Shown here: positions 44,897 through 54,129 of the stretch, one piece after another | Position numbering within the stretch: the stretch's first letter is position 1 | How the letters are laid out: each line of letters opens with the position of its first letter | Assembly: GCA_041916775.1 (NCBI GenBank) | Contig: JAYRYZ010000005.1 | Location: 1-64,000, forward strand | Reading direction: 5' to 3' | Source: UBA2357 sp041916775 | GTDB taxonomy: Bacteria > Pseudomonadota > Gammaproteobacteria > Burkholderiales > Rhodocyclaceae | Length of the DNA stretch: 64,000 nucleotides | Position numbers and translations under genes: made by a program | Notes under the pieces: generated by a model | Seen by the model: the letters and a program-made list of their open reading frames with translations, nothing else | Databases searched by the model: none | Told to the model about the DNA's origin: nothing

Positions 44897-46177
44897 ATGG
44901 CACTCTCCCTGTTACTCGTCATGCTGGTCCTGCTGCTGGCCGGCTTTCCGATGATGATCCCGATGCTCGCCGCGACGCTCGTGGCCTTCATGGGCTACTT
45001 TCCGTCGCTGAAGATGGACATCATCATTCAGCAGATGATCAGCGGCATCAGCCCGGTCGCGCTGATCACCGTACCCATGTTCATCCTGGCCGCAGACATC
45101 GTCACCCGCGGGCGCACCGCCAACAGCCTGCTCGACCTCGCGATGACCTTCTTCGGCCACATCCGTGGCGGGCTCGCGGTCACCACCGCGCTCGCCTGCA
45201 CCCTGTTCGGGGCGATTTCCGGTTCCACCCAGGCCACCGTGGTCGCGATCGGCGGGCCGATCCGCCCGCGCATGCTCAAGGCCGGTTACGACGACCGTTT
45301 CACCACCGCGCTGATCATCAACGCCTCCGACATCGCCTTCCTGATCCCGCCCAGCATCGGCATGATCGTGTTCGGGATCGTCGGCAAGGTCTCGATCGGC
45401 GAGCTGTTCCTGGCCGGCATCGGCCCGGGCATCCTGATCCTGATCCTCTTCAGCGCCTATTCGGTGTGGTACGCCTGGCGCAAGAACATTCCGCTCATGC
45501 CCAAGGCAAGCTGGGGCGAGCGCCTCACGGCGATGCGCAAATCGGCGCTCGCGACGGTGTTCCCGGTGCTGATCATCGGTGGCCTCTACGGCGGCTTCTT
45601 CAGCCCCACCGAGGTCGCGGCGATCGCCGTGCTGTATGCGTTCATCCTCGAGGTCTTCATCCACCGCGCGGTCAGGCTCTCGGACATTCCCTCCATCACC
45701 TACTCCACCGGCCTGATCACCGGCGTGGTCTTCATCCTCGTGGGCACCGGCGCCGCCTTCTCCTGGGTGATCTCCTTCGCCCAGGTACCGCAGCAGTTGA
45801 TCGCCTCGATGGGGCTCGCAGACGCAGGCCCATACATGATCATGGCGGTGCTCATGATCGCCTTCTTCATCGGCTGCATGTTCGTCGACCCGATCGTGGT
45901 CACGCTGGTGCTCACGCCGATCTTCATGCCGCTGGTACACATGGCCGGCATCGACCCGGTGCTGATCGGTGCGATGGTGACACTGCAGATGGCGATCGGA
46001 TCCTGCACGCCGCCCTTCGGCTGCGACATCTTCACCGCCTGCGCGATCTTCCGCAAACCATACCTCGAGGTGATCGCAGGCACGCCGCCCTTCATCCTGC
46101 TGCTCATCATGGTATCGGCGCTGCTCATGATCTTCCCGCAGATCGCCCTCTTCCTGCCCACCCTGGCCTTCCGCTGA
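44897..46177 (+). CDS. Ectoine TRAP transporter large permease (DctM; TeaC/UehC-like)
   Basis: A 426-residue polytopic membrane protein of the DctM family with GAISGSTQATVVAIGGPIRP, INASDIAFLIPPSIGMIVFGI and GSCTPPFGCDIFTAC. It carries the sodium-driven transport step. A GAGGAGG site precedes the ATG. eutA follows 19 bp after the stop, so uptake and breakdown genes form one unit. Confidence 0.94.
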   Translation: MALSLLLVMLVLLLAGFPMMIPMLAATLVAFMGYFPSLKMDIIIQQMISGISPVALITVPMFILAADIVTRGRTANSLLDLAMTFFGHIRGGLAVTTALACTLFGAISGSTQATVVAIGGPIRPRMLKAGYDDRFTTALIINASDIAFLIPPSIGMIVFGIVGKVSIGELFLAGIGPGILILILFSAYSVWYAWRKNIPLMPKASWGERLTAMRKSALATVFPVLIIGGLYGGFFSPTEVAAIAVLYAFILEVFIHRAVRLSDIPSITYSTGLITGVVFILVGTGAAFSWVISFAQVPQQLIASMGLADAGPYMIMAVLMIAFFIGCMFVDPIVVTLVLTPIFMPLVHMAGIDPVLIGAMVTLQMAIGSCTPPFGCDIFTACAIFRKPYLEVIAGTPPFILLLIMVSALLMIFPQIALFLPTLAFR

Positions 46178-46196
46178 ACCGCATCCGGGACACCAC

Positions 46197-46964
46197 ATGC
46201 GCATCGAAACCCTGCCCCACCCGGCCGTCGACAGCGGCGCCCCCTACGCAAGGCGCGTCGGCTTGCTGCTGCTCGCGACCGACCTCAACAGCGAAGCCGA
46301 CCTGCGCCGCATGTTCCCGCAGGACGTCGGGCTCTTCGTCAATCGCCTCCACCACCGCAACCCGATGGATCTCGCCGCGCTGCGCCGGGTTGCGGACGAC
46401 GTGCCACGCGCGGGCGCCGACATCCTGCCCGGGCTTGCGCTCGACGCGACCGTGTTCGGCTGCACCTCCGGCACAATTGCAGCGGGCGAGAACGCGATGC
46501 TGGCGCACCTCAAGGCGTGCTGCCACACCCGCCACGCGACCACGCCGGTCACCGCGAGCCTGGCCGCGCTCGCTGCCCTGGGCGCGCGCCGCGTCTCCAT
46601 CCTCACGCCCTATGAGGAGGCGGTGAACCGGGCGCTCGGCGAATACTATGCGAGCCGCGGCCTGGAGGTGCTCAATGTCAGCGGCCTGGGCCTGGACGAC
46701 GACTACCGCATGACCGCGATCACCCCCGAGGAGATCGTCGCGGCGGGCATGCGCGCGATGGCGGCGGACGCGGACGCGCTCTTCATCTCGTGCACCGCGT
46801 TGCGCGCGAGCCTGGCGGTGGGTGCACTCGAACGCGCGCTCGGACGTCCGGTCGTCACCAGCAACCAGGCGATCGCCTGGCACACGCTGGAGCTCATCGG
46901 CCATCCCGGCCAGTCCGGCCATTGTGGCCCCGGGCGTCTCTTCGGCCTCGGCGGGGTGGCATGA
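46197..46964 (+). CDS. eutA: Ectoine utilization protein EutA (Asp/Glu racemase superfamily)
   Basis: 255 residues of the aspartate/glutamate racemase, maleate isomerase and arylmalonate decarboxylase fold. The two catalytic cysteines are visible in FGCTSG and SCTALR. In known clusters EutA accompanies EutB and EutC, and its role is thought to be in hydroxyectoine use, though the exact reaction is not settled. The stop overlaps the eutB start (ATGA). Confidence 0.88.
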   Translation: MRIETLPHPAVDSGAPYARRVGLLLLATDLNSEADLRRMFPQDVGLFVNRLHHRNPMDLAALRRVADDVPRAGADILPGLALDATVFGCTSGTIAAGENAMLAHLKACCHTRHATTPVTASLAALAALGARRVSILTPYEEAVNRALGEYYASRGLEVLNVSGLGLDDDYRMTAITPEEIVAAGMRAMAADADALFISCTALRASLAVGALERALGRPVVTSNQAIAWHTLELIGHPGQSGHCGPGRLFGLGGVA

Positions 46965-47947
46965 TGGCGCAACATCCTGTCCTCCAGCCGACGCTTGCAG
47001 ACGTGTTCCTCGCGCGCCGCCGCCTGCATGGCCACGTCCGCAACACCCCCCTGCGCCCGGCGACGACGCTGTCGCAACACTTTCAGCGCGACATCACCTT
47101 CAAGCTCGAATGCCTGCAGCCGACCGGAAGCTTCAAGCTGCGCGGCGCGACCCATGCGCTGCTGCAACTGGAGCCGGCGGCGCGCGCGCGCGGGGTGATC
47201 ACGATGTCCACCGGCAACCATGGGCGCGCGCTCGCGCATGCCGCTGCCGGCATGGGCGTTCGCGCGGTGATCTGCATGTCGCGGTTGGTTCCCGCCAACA
47301 AGGTCGAGGCGGTGCGTGCACTCGGCGCCGAAGTGGTGATCCACGGCGCGAGCCAGGACGAGGCCGCGGAGGAAGCCACGCGCCGTATCGCGCGCGAGGG
47401 CCTGAGCCTGATCCCGCCCTTCGACCACCCCGATGTAATCGCCGGCCAGGGCACCATCGGCCTCGAGCTGATGCTCGCCCGGCCGCAGACCGACACGGTG
47501 CTCGTCCCGATGTCCGGCGGCGGCCTCCTCGCCGGGGTGGCAATGGCGGTGAAGTCGATCGCACCGCATGCGCGCGTGATCGGCATCAGCATGGATCGCG
47601 GCGCGGCGCTGCAGGCGAGCCTCGTCGCCGGCCACCCGGTCGAGGTCGAGGAGGTGCCCACCCTCGCCGACTCGCTCGGTGGTGGTATCGGCCTCGCCAA
47701 CCGCCACACCCTGGCGATGGTGCAAGAGTGGGTGGATGAGACGGTGCTGGTGAGCGAGGATGAGATTGCCGCTGCGATGCGCTACGCTTACGCGCATGAA
47801 CAGCTCGTGATCGAGGGCGCCGCCGCCGTCACCATCGCGGCGCTGCTGGCGGGCCGGGTCCGGCCCGGCGCCCATACGGTGCTGCTGCTCACCGGCGGCA
47901 ATGTGGATATGGCCACCCACCACCGCATCGTTGCGGCGGCACACTGA
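46961..47947 (+). CDS. eutB: Hydroxyectoine utilization dehydratase EutB (threonine dehydratase family)
   Basis: A 328-residue fold type II PLP enzyme with PLP lysine K59 in PTGSFKLRGA, the STGNHGRAL phosphate loop and SGGGLLAG. EutB-type proteins are proposed to dehydrate the 3-hydroxy intermediate from hydroxyectoine, handing it to EutC. The ATG at 46961 overlaps the eutA stop; a second ATG at 46964 is possible. The longer upstream frame is a shadow of eutA. Confidence 0.9.
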   Translation: MMAQHPVLQPTLADVFLARRRLHGHVRNTPLRPATTLSQHFQRDITFKLECLQPTGSFKLRGATHALLQLEPAARARGVITMSTGNHGRALAHAAAGMGVRAVICMSRLVPANKVEAVRALGAEVVIHGASQDEAAEEATRRIAREGLSLIPPFDHPDVIAGQGTIGLELMLARPQTDTVLVPMSGGGLLAGVAMAVKSIAPHARVIGISMDRGAALQASLVAGHPVEVEEVPTLADSLGGGIGLANRHTLAMVQEWVDETVLVSEDEIAAAMRYAYAHEQLVIEGAAAVTIAALLAGRVRPGAHTVLLLTGGNVDMATHHRIVAAAH

Positions 47948-47971
47948 GCGCGGTCAACTGCGGGAGACGTC

Positions 47972-49366
47972 ATGGAACGCTGGCGCAAGGCCCTGGCCAC
48001 GGTTCGCGGGGGCGAGTCGAAGTACAAGGTGCTGGTGCAGGCGATCATCGCCGACATCGAGAGCGGCGCGATGCCGGACGGCGCGCGCCTGCCGCCACAG
48101 CGCGTCGTCGGCCAGACCCTCGGCATCAGCGTGCAGACCGTCACCAACGCCTACAAGGAGCTCGAGCAGCACGGCCTCATCCGCTGCGAGGTCGGGCGCG
48201 GCAGCTTCGTCTCCAGGCGCATGACCGAGCAGGTCGCCGCCTACATGCTCGACCGCGCCGAGCGCTCCCTGATCGACTTCTCGACCGTCCGCATCGTCCA
48301 CACCCAGGAGCACGACGAGGCCTGGCGCGAGGTCTGCGCACGCCTCGCGAGCCAGGCGGATCAGCCCTGGATGCGCGAGTGCCGGCCGATTGCCGGGCTC
48401 GAATACCACCGCGCGGCGGCGGTCGAGTGGCTGTCGCGGCTGGGCATGCCGGCGGCGGTGGACAACGTGCTGATCACCAACGGTGCGGCCCATGCGCTCT
48501 TCATCGCGCTCGCCACCCTCGTGAGCCCGGGCGACGTCGTGCTGTCCGAGAGCCTCACCGACCACGGCGTGATCGGCTCTGCGCAGGTGCTGGGTTTCAC
48601 GCTCAAGGGCCTGGACATCGACGAGCACGGCATCCAGCCGGACCACTTCGAGGACATGTGCGCCAACGAGCGCATCCGCGCACTGGTCTGCACGCCCAAC
48701 CTCAACAACCCCACCGTCGCCTGGATGCCCGAGTCGCGCCGCCGCGCGATCGCGCGCATCGCCGAGAAGTACGGTGTGTTCGTGATCGAGGACGATGTCT
48801 ACGGCCCCCTCATCCGGGCGCGGCGCACCCCTGTCGCCAGCCTTCTGCCCGAGCTCGGCTTCTACTGCACCAGCCACACCAAGTCGCTGCTGTGCGGGTT
48901 GCGCACCGGCTATCTCGCGGTACCGCGGCGGCTGGCGCTGAGGGTGGACAGCATCCTGCGGGTGAGCAGCTGGATGGCCACCCCGCTGCTCGCCGAGGTC
49001 GCCACCCGCTGGATCGCCGACGGCACTGCCGACCGCCTGCTGGAACTGCAGCGCGAGCGCCTCGGCGTGCGCCAGGCGCTCATCACCGAGCACCTCGGCG
49101 AGCACGTGCTCGGTCAGCACCCCCAGGGCCCTTCCGCCTGGATCGGCCTGCCCGGTCACTGGCAGGTGGATAGCCTGGTGCTGGAGCTGCGCAACCGCAA
49201 CATCGCGGTGACCTCGCCCGACCCGTTCATGGTGCTCGGCACGGCGCGGCCCAACGCGTTCCGCCTGTGCCTCGGCGCCGATGTCAGCGACATCCGCGTG
49301 CAGGAAGCCTTCAAGACCATCGCCGAGGTGCTCGGGCAGTACCCGCAGGTGAACCGCTTTTTCTAG
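47972..49366 (+). CDS. enuR: EnuR, MocR/GntR-type regulator of ectoine catabolism
   Basis: 464 residues: an N-terminal GntR winged helix (about 15-82; ARLPPQRVVGQTLGISVQTVTNAYKEL, GRGSFV) joined to an aminotransferase-fold domain with PLP lysine K304 in SHTKSLLCGLRTGYLA. In the well-studied EnuR a PLP lysine forms an adduct with ectoine breakdown intermediates (N-acetyl-DABA, DABA) and releases repression. It lies inside its own operon between eutB and eutC. A GGGAGA site precedes the ATG. It is the best candidate reader of the CTAG palindromes. Confidence 0.9.
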   Translation: MERWRKALATVRGGESKYKVLVQAIIADIESGAMPDGARLPPQRVVGQTLGISVQTVTNAYKELEQHGLIRCEVGRGSFVSRRMTEQVAAYMLDRAERSLIDFSTVRIVHTQEHDEAWREVCARLASQADQPWMRECRPIAGLEYHRAAAVEWLSRLGMPAAVDNVLITNGAAHALFIALATLVSPGDVVLSESLTDHGVIGSAQVLGFTLKGLDIDEHGIQPDHFEDMCANERIRALVCTPNLNNPTVAWMPESRRRAIARIAEKYGVFVIEDDVYGPLIRARRTPVASLLPELGFYCTSHTKSLLCGLRTGYLAVPRRLALRVDSILRVSSWMATPLLAEVATRWIADGTADRLLELQRERLGVRQALITEHLGEHVLGQHPQGPSAWIGLPGHWQVDSLVLELRNRNIAVTSPDPFMVLGTARPNAFRLCLGADVSDIRVQEAFKTIAEVLGQYPQVNRFF

Positions 49367-49528
49367 CCCCCCTGCGCAGACGCGCCCGGCAAACCCGCTG
49401 CGCGCGCATTGCATCATGACAATCCGCACCACCACCCCTGTCCGCACATCGCGCCAATCGCCTTTTCCGACTGGGTTTCAGTGCTGTCGGGCGGGCGCAT
49501 CGATGCGATCGACAACAACTCGGCATCG

Positions 49529-49544
49529 ATTGCACTAGGACACC
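49529..49544. promoter_or_regulatory. Predicted EnuR operator upstream of eutC (one degenerate arm)
   Basis: ATTGCACTAGGACACC keeps the left arm and centre of ATTG-N2-CTAG-N2-CAAT, but the right arm reads CACC. It lies 85 bp before eutC, in a 263-bp gap that probably holds a separate promoter for eutC-doeA-doeB. Confidence 0.45.
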
Positions 49545-49629
49545 ACGACCCCTGTGTGCGCCGCTCTACACTGCCCGTCAATGAGGTCGCCCAAGGCGGC
49601 CAGCACACCGGCCAGCCGAGGAGCACGAG

Positions 49630-50625
49630 ATGACGGAAGTGGTGATACTGAATGAGGCGGATCTGCGTCGCTGCGTTGCGCTCGACCTGGACGCGATCGG
49701 TTGCGTCGAGGGTGCCTTCGAAGCGCTCGCCCGCGGTGAAGTGGCGATGCCGCCGGTGTTGCGCCTCGATCTTCCCGCGCACCACGGCGAAGTGGACGTG
49801 AAGACCGCCTGGCTCCCTGCGCTCGAACGCTTCGCGATCAAGGTCAGCCCCGGCTTCTTCGACAACCCGGCGCGCGGCCTGCCCAGCCTCAACGGTCTGA
49901 TGATCCTGCTGTCGGCACACACCGGCCTCCTCGAGGCGCTGCTGCTCGACAACGGCTATCTCACCGCGGTGCGCACCGCCGCCGCCGGCGCGGTCGCCGC
50001 ACGCTGGCTCGCCCGCCGCGACGCGCGGCACGCAGCGATCATCGGCGCGGGGGAGCAGGCCCGCCTGCAGCTCCTCGCGCTCTTCCGGGTCCGCCCGCTC
50101 GAATCCGCCAGCGTATGGGCACCGCGCGCGGCACAGGCGGAGGCCTTCGCCGCGCGCCTGTCGGCCGAGCTCGACCGACCCGTGCGCGCCTGCACGAGCA
50201 TCGATGCGGCGGTCGCCGAAGCCGACATCGTCGTCACCACCACGCCGAGCACCACCCCGCTGATCCACGCCCGCCACCTGCGTCCCGGCATGCATGTGAC
50301 CGCGATGGGTTCGGATGCGGAGCACAAGAACGAGCTCGCAGCGGATGTGTTCGCCCGCACCGACCTCTACGCCTGCGACCGGCTCGCGCAGGTGCGGGTG
50401 CTGGGCGAGCTGCACCATGCGGTCGCTGCCGGGCAGGTGGCCGCCGACGCGGTCTTTCCCGAGCTCGGACAGATCATCGCCGGACAGCACCCCGGACGCG
50501 ACGGCGACGACGCCATGATCACCGTCTGCGATCTCACCGGTACCGGCGCGCAGGACACCGCCATCGCCAACCTGGCCTTCGCGCGTGCCCGCGCGCGCGG
50601 CCTCGGCACCCCATTCCACAGCTGA
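49630..50625 (+). CDS. eutC: Hydroxyectoine utilization protein EutC (ornithine cyclodeaminase family)
   Basis: 331 residues of the ornithine cyclodeaminase/mu-crystallin family with a Rossmann fold: VDVKTAWLP, ARWLARRDARHAAIIGAGEQARLQL, and TTTPSTTPLI. Members reduce imines or deaminate amino acids with NAD(P). With EutB it is thought to convert the hydroxyectoine branch to the ectoine branch. A GAGGAG site lies before the ATG. Confidence 0.9.
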   Translation: MTEVVILNEADLRRCVALDLDAIGCVEGAFEALARGEVAMPPVLRLDLPAHHGEVDVKTAWLPALERFAIKVSPGFFDNPARGLPSLNGLMILLSAHTGLLEALLLDNGYLTAVRTAAAGAVAARWLARRDARHAAIIGAGEQARLQLLALFRVRPLESASVWAPRAAQAEAFAARLSAELDRPVRACTSIDAAVAEADIVVTTTPSTTPLIHARHLRPGMHVTAMGSDAEHKNELAADVFARTDLYACDRLAQVRVLGELHHAVAAGQVAADAVFPELGQIIAGQHPGRDGDDAMITVCDLTGTGAQDTAIANLAFARARARGLGTPFHS

Positions 50626-50673
50626 GCGCGGCAGCCTCGCCGCACCCGTAACCGACCACCCAAGGAGATTGAC

Positions 50674-51864
50674 ATGACCCAAGCAGTCAAGCTGCCCTTC
50701 AGCCGCGCAGAGTACGCGACGCGGCTCGAAAAGACCCGTGCGGCGATGCTCGCCCGCGGCATCGAGGTGCTGATCGTGACCGACCCGACCAACATGTACT
50801 GGCTCACCGGCTACGACGGCTGGTCCTTCTACGTCCACCAGTGCGTGGTGGTGGGCCCGGAGGGCGAGCCGGTGTGGTTCGGCCGCGGCATGGACGGCAA
50901 CGGCTGCGAGCGCACCGCCTACCTGCACAGCGACAACATCGTGCGGTACCCGGACCACTATGTTCAGTCCACCGAGCGGCACCCGATGGACTACCTGAGC
51001 AGCGAGCTGATCGCGGCGCGCGGCTGGTCTTCGCGCACCATCGGCGTCGAGATGGACAACTACTACTTCACCGCGGCCGCCTTCGCATCCCTGCAGCGCA
51101 ACCTGCCCAACGCGCGCTTCGTCGATGCCAACAGCCTGGTGAACTGGCAGCGGGCGATCAAGTCCAGCCAGGAAATCGAGTACATGCGCGTCGCGGCACG
51201 CATCGTCGAGCGCATGCACGCGCGCATCGTCGAGGTCATCGAGCCCGGCATGCGCAAGAACGCGCTGGTCGCCGAGATCTACGCCACCGCGATCAACGGC
51301 GCGGAAGGGCACGGCGGCGACTATCCCGCGATCGTGCCGATGCTGCCGACCGGAGCCGACGCCTCGGCGCCGCACCTCACCTGGGACGACAGCCCGCTGC
51401 GCGCCGGCGAGGGTACCTTCTTCGAGATCGCCGGCTGCCACCGCCGCTACCACTGCCCGCAGTCGCGCACGGTATTCCTCGGCAAGCCGCCAAAGCACTT
51501 CCTCGACGCCGAGCAAGCGATCCTGGAAGGCATCGCCGCCGGCCTGGAAGCCGCCCGACCGGGCAACGTCTGCGAGGACATCGCCAACGCCTTCTTCAAG
51601 GTGCTCTCCAGCCACGGCATCGAGAAGAACAGCCGCTGCGGCTACTCGATCGGTGCGAGCTACCCGCCCGACTGGGGCGAGCGCACGATGAGCCTGCGCG
51701 CCGGCGACAGAACCGTGCTGCAGCCGGGCATGGTGTTCCACTTCATGCCCGGCCTGTGGCAGGCAGACTGGGGTCTGGAGATCACCGAGAGCATCCTCAT
51801 CACCGAGAGCGGCGTCGAGACCCTGTGCAACACCCCGCGCCAGCTCTTCGTCAAGGGAGCCTGA
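50674..51864 (+). CDS. doeA: Ectoine hydrolase DoeA (EutD)
   Basis: A 396-residue M24 peptidase/creatinase-fold enzyme with the DoeA pattern: TDPTNMYWLTGYDGWSFYVHQ, GRGMDGNG, EGTFFEIAGCHRRYHCPQSRTVFLG and GYSIGASYPPDWGE. It opens the ectoine ring to N-acetyl-diaminobutyrate, whose alpha form is the EnuR inducer and the DoeB substrate. AAGGAG lies just before the ATG. doeB begins one base after the stop. Confidence 0.95.
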   Translation: MTQAVKLPFSRAEYATRLEKTRAAMLARGIEVLIVTDPTNMYWLTGYDGWSFYVHQCVVVGPEGEPVWFGRGMDGNGCERTAYLHSDNIVRYPDHYVQSTERHPMDYLSSELIAARGWSSRTIGVEMDNYYFTAAAFASLQRNLPNARFVDANSLVNWQRAIKSSQEIEYMRVAARIVERMHARIVEVIEPGMRKNALVAEIYATAINGAEGHGGDYPAIVPMLPTGADASAPHLTWDDSPLRAGEGTFFEIAGCHRRYHCPQSRTVFLGKPPKHFLDAEQAILEGIAAGLEAARPGNVCEDIANAFFKVLSSHGIEKNSRCGYSIGASYPPDWGERTMSLRAGDRTVLQPGMVFHFMPGLWQADWGLEITESILITESGVETLCNTPRQLFVKGA

Positions 51865-51865
51865 G

Positions 51866-52864
51866 ATGAGCCGCCCCTCTCCGATCACGCCGACCATAGA
51901 CCTCGACGCCGACGGCGTGCAGCACGGCTTCCTCAAGCTGCCGTACTCGCGCGACGACTCCGCGTGGGGCGCGGTGATGATCCCGATCAGCGTGATCCGC
52001 AACGGCGACGGCCCCACCGCGCTCCTCACCGGAGCCAACCATGGCGACGAGTACGAAGGGCCGGTGGCGCTGGTGAAGCTCGCCAACGCGCTGCGCGCCG
52101 AGGACGTCCGTGGCTGCGTGATCATCGTCCCGTTCCTGAACTATCCGGCCTTCCGTGCCGGCACGCGCACCTCGCCGATCGATCGCGGCAACCTCAACCG
52201 CAGCTTTCCCGGCAAGGCTGACGGCACGGTCACGGAGAAGATCGCCGACTACGTGCAGCGCTACCTGCTGCCGCGCGCCGACATCGTGCTCGACATCCAC
52301 GCCGGTGGCGCAACACTCGACTTCCTGCCGTTCGCAGCGGTGCATGTGCTGCCCGACAAGGCACAGCAGGCGCGTTGCGAGGCGGCCATGCAGGCCTTCG
52401 GCGCGCCGTACTCGATGACCATGCTCGAGCTCGACGCGGTGGGCATGTTCGACACCGCCGCCGAGGAAGCCGGCAAGGTGTTCGTGTCCACCGAACTCGG
52501 CGGTGGCGGTAGCGCCACCGCGGCCAGCGTGGCGATCGCCGAACGCGGCGTGCGCCGGGTGCTGATCCACGCCGGCATCCTCGCGGGCGAGCTGGAAGAA
52601 ATCCCCAGCACCCGCCTCGACATGCCGGACGGCGACTGCTACGTCACATCCGAATCCGACGGGCTGCTCGAGATGTGCGTGGATCTGGGCGGCGCGGTCG
52701 CGGCCGGGGACGTCATCGCGCGGGTTCATGACGCAACCCGCACCGGCGTCGCGCCGGTGACGTACCGGGCGCGCCGCAGCGGCATTCTCGCCGCGCGGCA
52801 CTTCCGCGGGCTGATCGGCTGCGGCGACACGCTCGCAGTGATCGCGACGGTCGAACAGGGCTGA
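51866..52864 (+). CDS. doeB: N-alpha-acetyl-L-2,4-diaminobutyrate deacetylase DoeB (EutE)
   Basis: A 332-residue zinc deacylase of the succinylglutamate desuccinylase/aspartoacylase family with metal ligands in GANHGDEYEG and DIHAGG, and a C-terminal beta region ending ARHFRGLIGCGDTLAVI. It releases acetate and 2,4-diaminobutyrate. Translationally linked to doeA by a one-base gap. After it comes a strong hairpin, then the PLP gene instead of the usual doeC/doeD. Confidence 0.95.
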   Translation: MSRPSPITPTIDLDADGVQHGFLKLPYSRDDSAWGAVMIPISVIRNGDGPTALLTGANHGDEYEGPVALVKLANALRAEDVRGCVIIVPFLNYPAFRAGTRTSPIDRGNLNRSFPGKADGTVTEKIADYVQRYLLPRADIVLDIHAGGATLDFLPFAAVHVLPDKAQQARCEAAMQAFGAPYSMTMLELDAVGMFDTAAEEAGKVFVSTELGGGGSATAASVAIAERGVRRVLIHAGILAGELEEIPSTRLDMPDGDCYVTSESDGLLEMCVDLGGAVAAGDVIARVHDATRTGVAPVTYRARRSGILAARHFRGLIGCGDTLAVIATVEQG

Positions 52865-52867
52865 GGA

Positions 52868-52906
52868 CGCCGCAGGCGGGATGCGCGACGCATCCCGCCT
52901 GCGGCG
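52868..52906. repeat. Perfect 18-bp hairpin between doeB and the PLP gene
   Basis: An 18-bp GC-rich stem without mismatch and a 3-base CGA loop begins four bases after the doeB stop. There is no T-tract. It may protect or process the message, or partly stop transcription before the PLP gene. Confidence 0.85.
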
Positions 52907-52950
52907 CAGACACACCACACACGATATCCACAACACTGAGGAATACGCAC

Positions 52951-54129
52951 ATGAACGACAACAATCACTTCGGCACCGAGGCCGTCTGGGCCGGCGAGGA
53001 GCAGCTCTTCGCCGATGGGGCGATCTGCCTGCCGGTGTACAACTCTGTCACCTTCGGCTACGAGGACATGGACGACTGGTTCGCCGTGGCCACCGGCCGC
53101 AAGTCTGGCCACATCTACTCGCGCAACACCAACCCCACGGTGCGTCCGCTGGAGGACAAGATCCGCATCCTCGACGGCGGCGAAGAGGCCACCAGCTTCT
53201 CCACCGGCATGGCGGCGATCAGCAACACGCTGTTCGCATTGCTCGCGCCGGGCGAGCGGGTGGTCGCGATCAAGGACACCTATGGCGGCTCGAACAAGGT
53301 GTTCATCGAGTTTCTGCCGCGCCTCGATATCGACGTGTGCCTGTGCGACACCAGCGACTTCGACGCGATCGAGGCCGAGGTGAGCAAGGGCTGCAAGGTG
53401 CTCTACCTCGAATCGCCGACCAACCCCACGCTCAAGGTGGTCGACATCGAACGCCTCGCCGCGGCCGCACACGCGGTCGGCGCAATCGTCGTGGTGGACA
53501 ACACCTTCGCCACCCCGATCAACCAGAAGCCGCTCGCGCTGGGCGCCGACCTGGTGGTGTACAGCGCCACCAAGTACCTCAATGGCCACTCGGATGTCAT
53601 GGGCGGACTGGTCGTCGGACGCAAGGCATTGGTCGACCGCATCTTTCACTACCGCGAGATCACCGGCGCCACCCTGCACCCCCAATCCGCCTACATGATC
53701 CTGCGCGGCATGAAGACGCTTGAGTTGCGCATCCAGCGCCACAACGAGAACGGCCTGCGCGTCGCCCGCTACCTGGCGAGCCACCCCAAGGTCGAGCAGG
53801 TGTTCTACCCCGGCCTCGAGACCCACCTCAACCACGCGATCGCGAAGAAGCAGATGCGCGGCTTCGGTGGCATGCTCAGCTTCTCCCTCAAGGGCGGCTT
53901 CGAGGCGGTCGTGAAGGTGCTCGAGGCCCTGAAGTACGCGCACAAGGCGGCGAGCCTGGGCTCGGTCGGCACCCTGGTGGGCCCACCCAAGACCACCAGC
54001 CATGTCGAGCTGAGCGCCGAGGAGCGCGCCGCCGCCGGCATCCCCGAAAGCCTCATCCGCTACTCTGCCGGCATCGAGAACGGCGACGACCTGATCGCAG
54101 ATCTGGAGCAGGCGCTCGCGAAGGCCTGA
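52951..54129 (+). CDS. Cystathionine gamma-synthase family PLP enzyme (candidate diaminobutyrate gamma-lyase)
   Basis: 392 residues of the Cys/Met metabolism PLP family: IYSRNTNPTVRPLE, STGMAAIS, catalytic Tyr111 in DTYGGSNK, ESPTNPTLKVVDI, PLP lysine K208 in YSATKYLNGHSDV, and the carboxylate-binding Arg in IRYSAGIE. The usual substrate-site segment near the end reads SLGSVGTLVGPPKTTSH, unlike standard methionine-pathway enzymes. Family members perform gamma-elimination or replacement. Its place after doeB, and the lack of doeC/doeD, suggest action on 2,4-diaminobutyrate; that substrate is inference. GAGGAA precedes the ATG. Confidence 0.88.
   Translation: MNDNNHFGTEAVWAGEEQLFADGAICLPVYNSVTFGYEDMDDWFAVATGRKSGHIYSRNTNPTVRPLEDKIRILDGGEEATSFSTGMAAISNTLFALLAPGERVVAIKDTYGGSNKVFIEFLPRLDIDVCLCDTSDFDAIEAEVSKGCKVLYLESPTNPTLKVVDIERLAAAAHAVGAIVVVDNTFATPINQKPLALGADLVVYSATKYLNGHSDVMGGLVVGRKALVDRIFHYREITGATLHPQSAYMILRGMKTLELRIQRHNENGLRVARYLASHPKVEQVFYPGLETHLNHAIAKKQMRGFGGMLSFSLKGGFEAVVKVLEALKYAHKAASLGSVGTLVGPPKTTSHVELSAEERAAAGIPESLIRYSAGIENGDDLIADLEQALAKA

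Noticed and set aside
46197..50625. eut genes as ethanolamine utilization
   Set aside because: The name is shared, but these are ectoine-utilization families (racemase-like, threonine dehydratase-like, cyclodeaminase-like) beside doeA and doeB; no ethanolamine ammonia-lyase or shell proteins are present.
49414..52125. 903-codon open frame opposite eutC and doeA
   Set aside because: It spans two real genes and the gap between them; no domain or ribosome site supports it.
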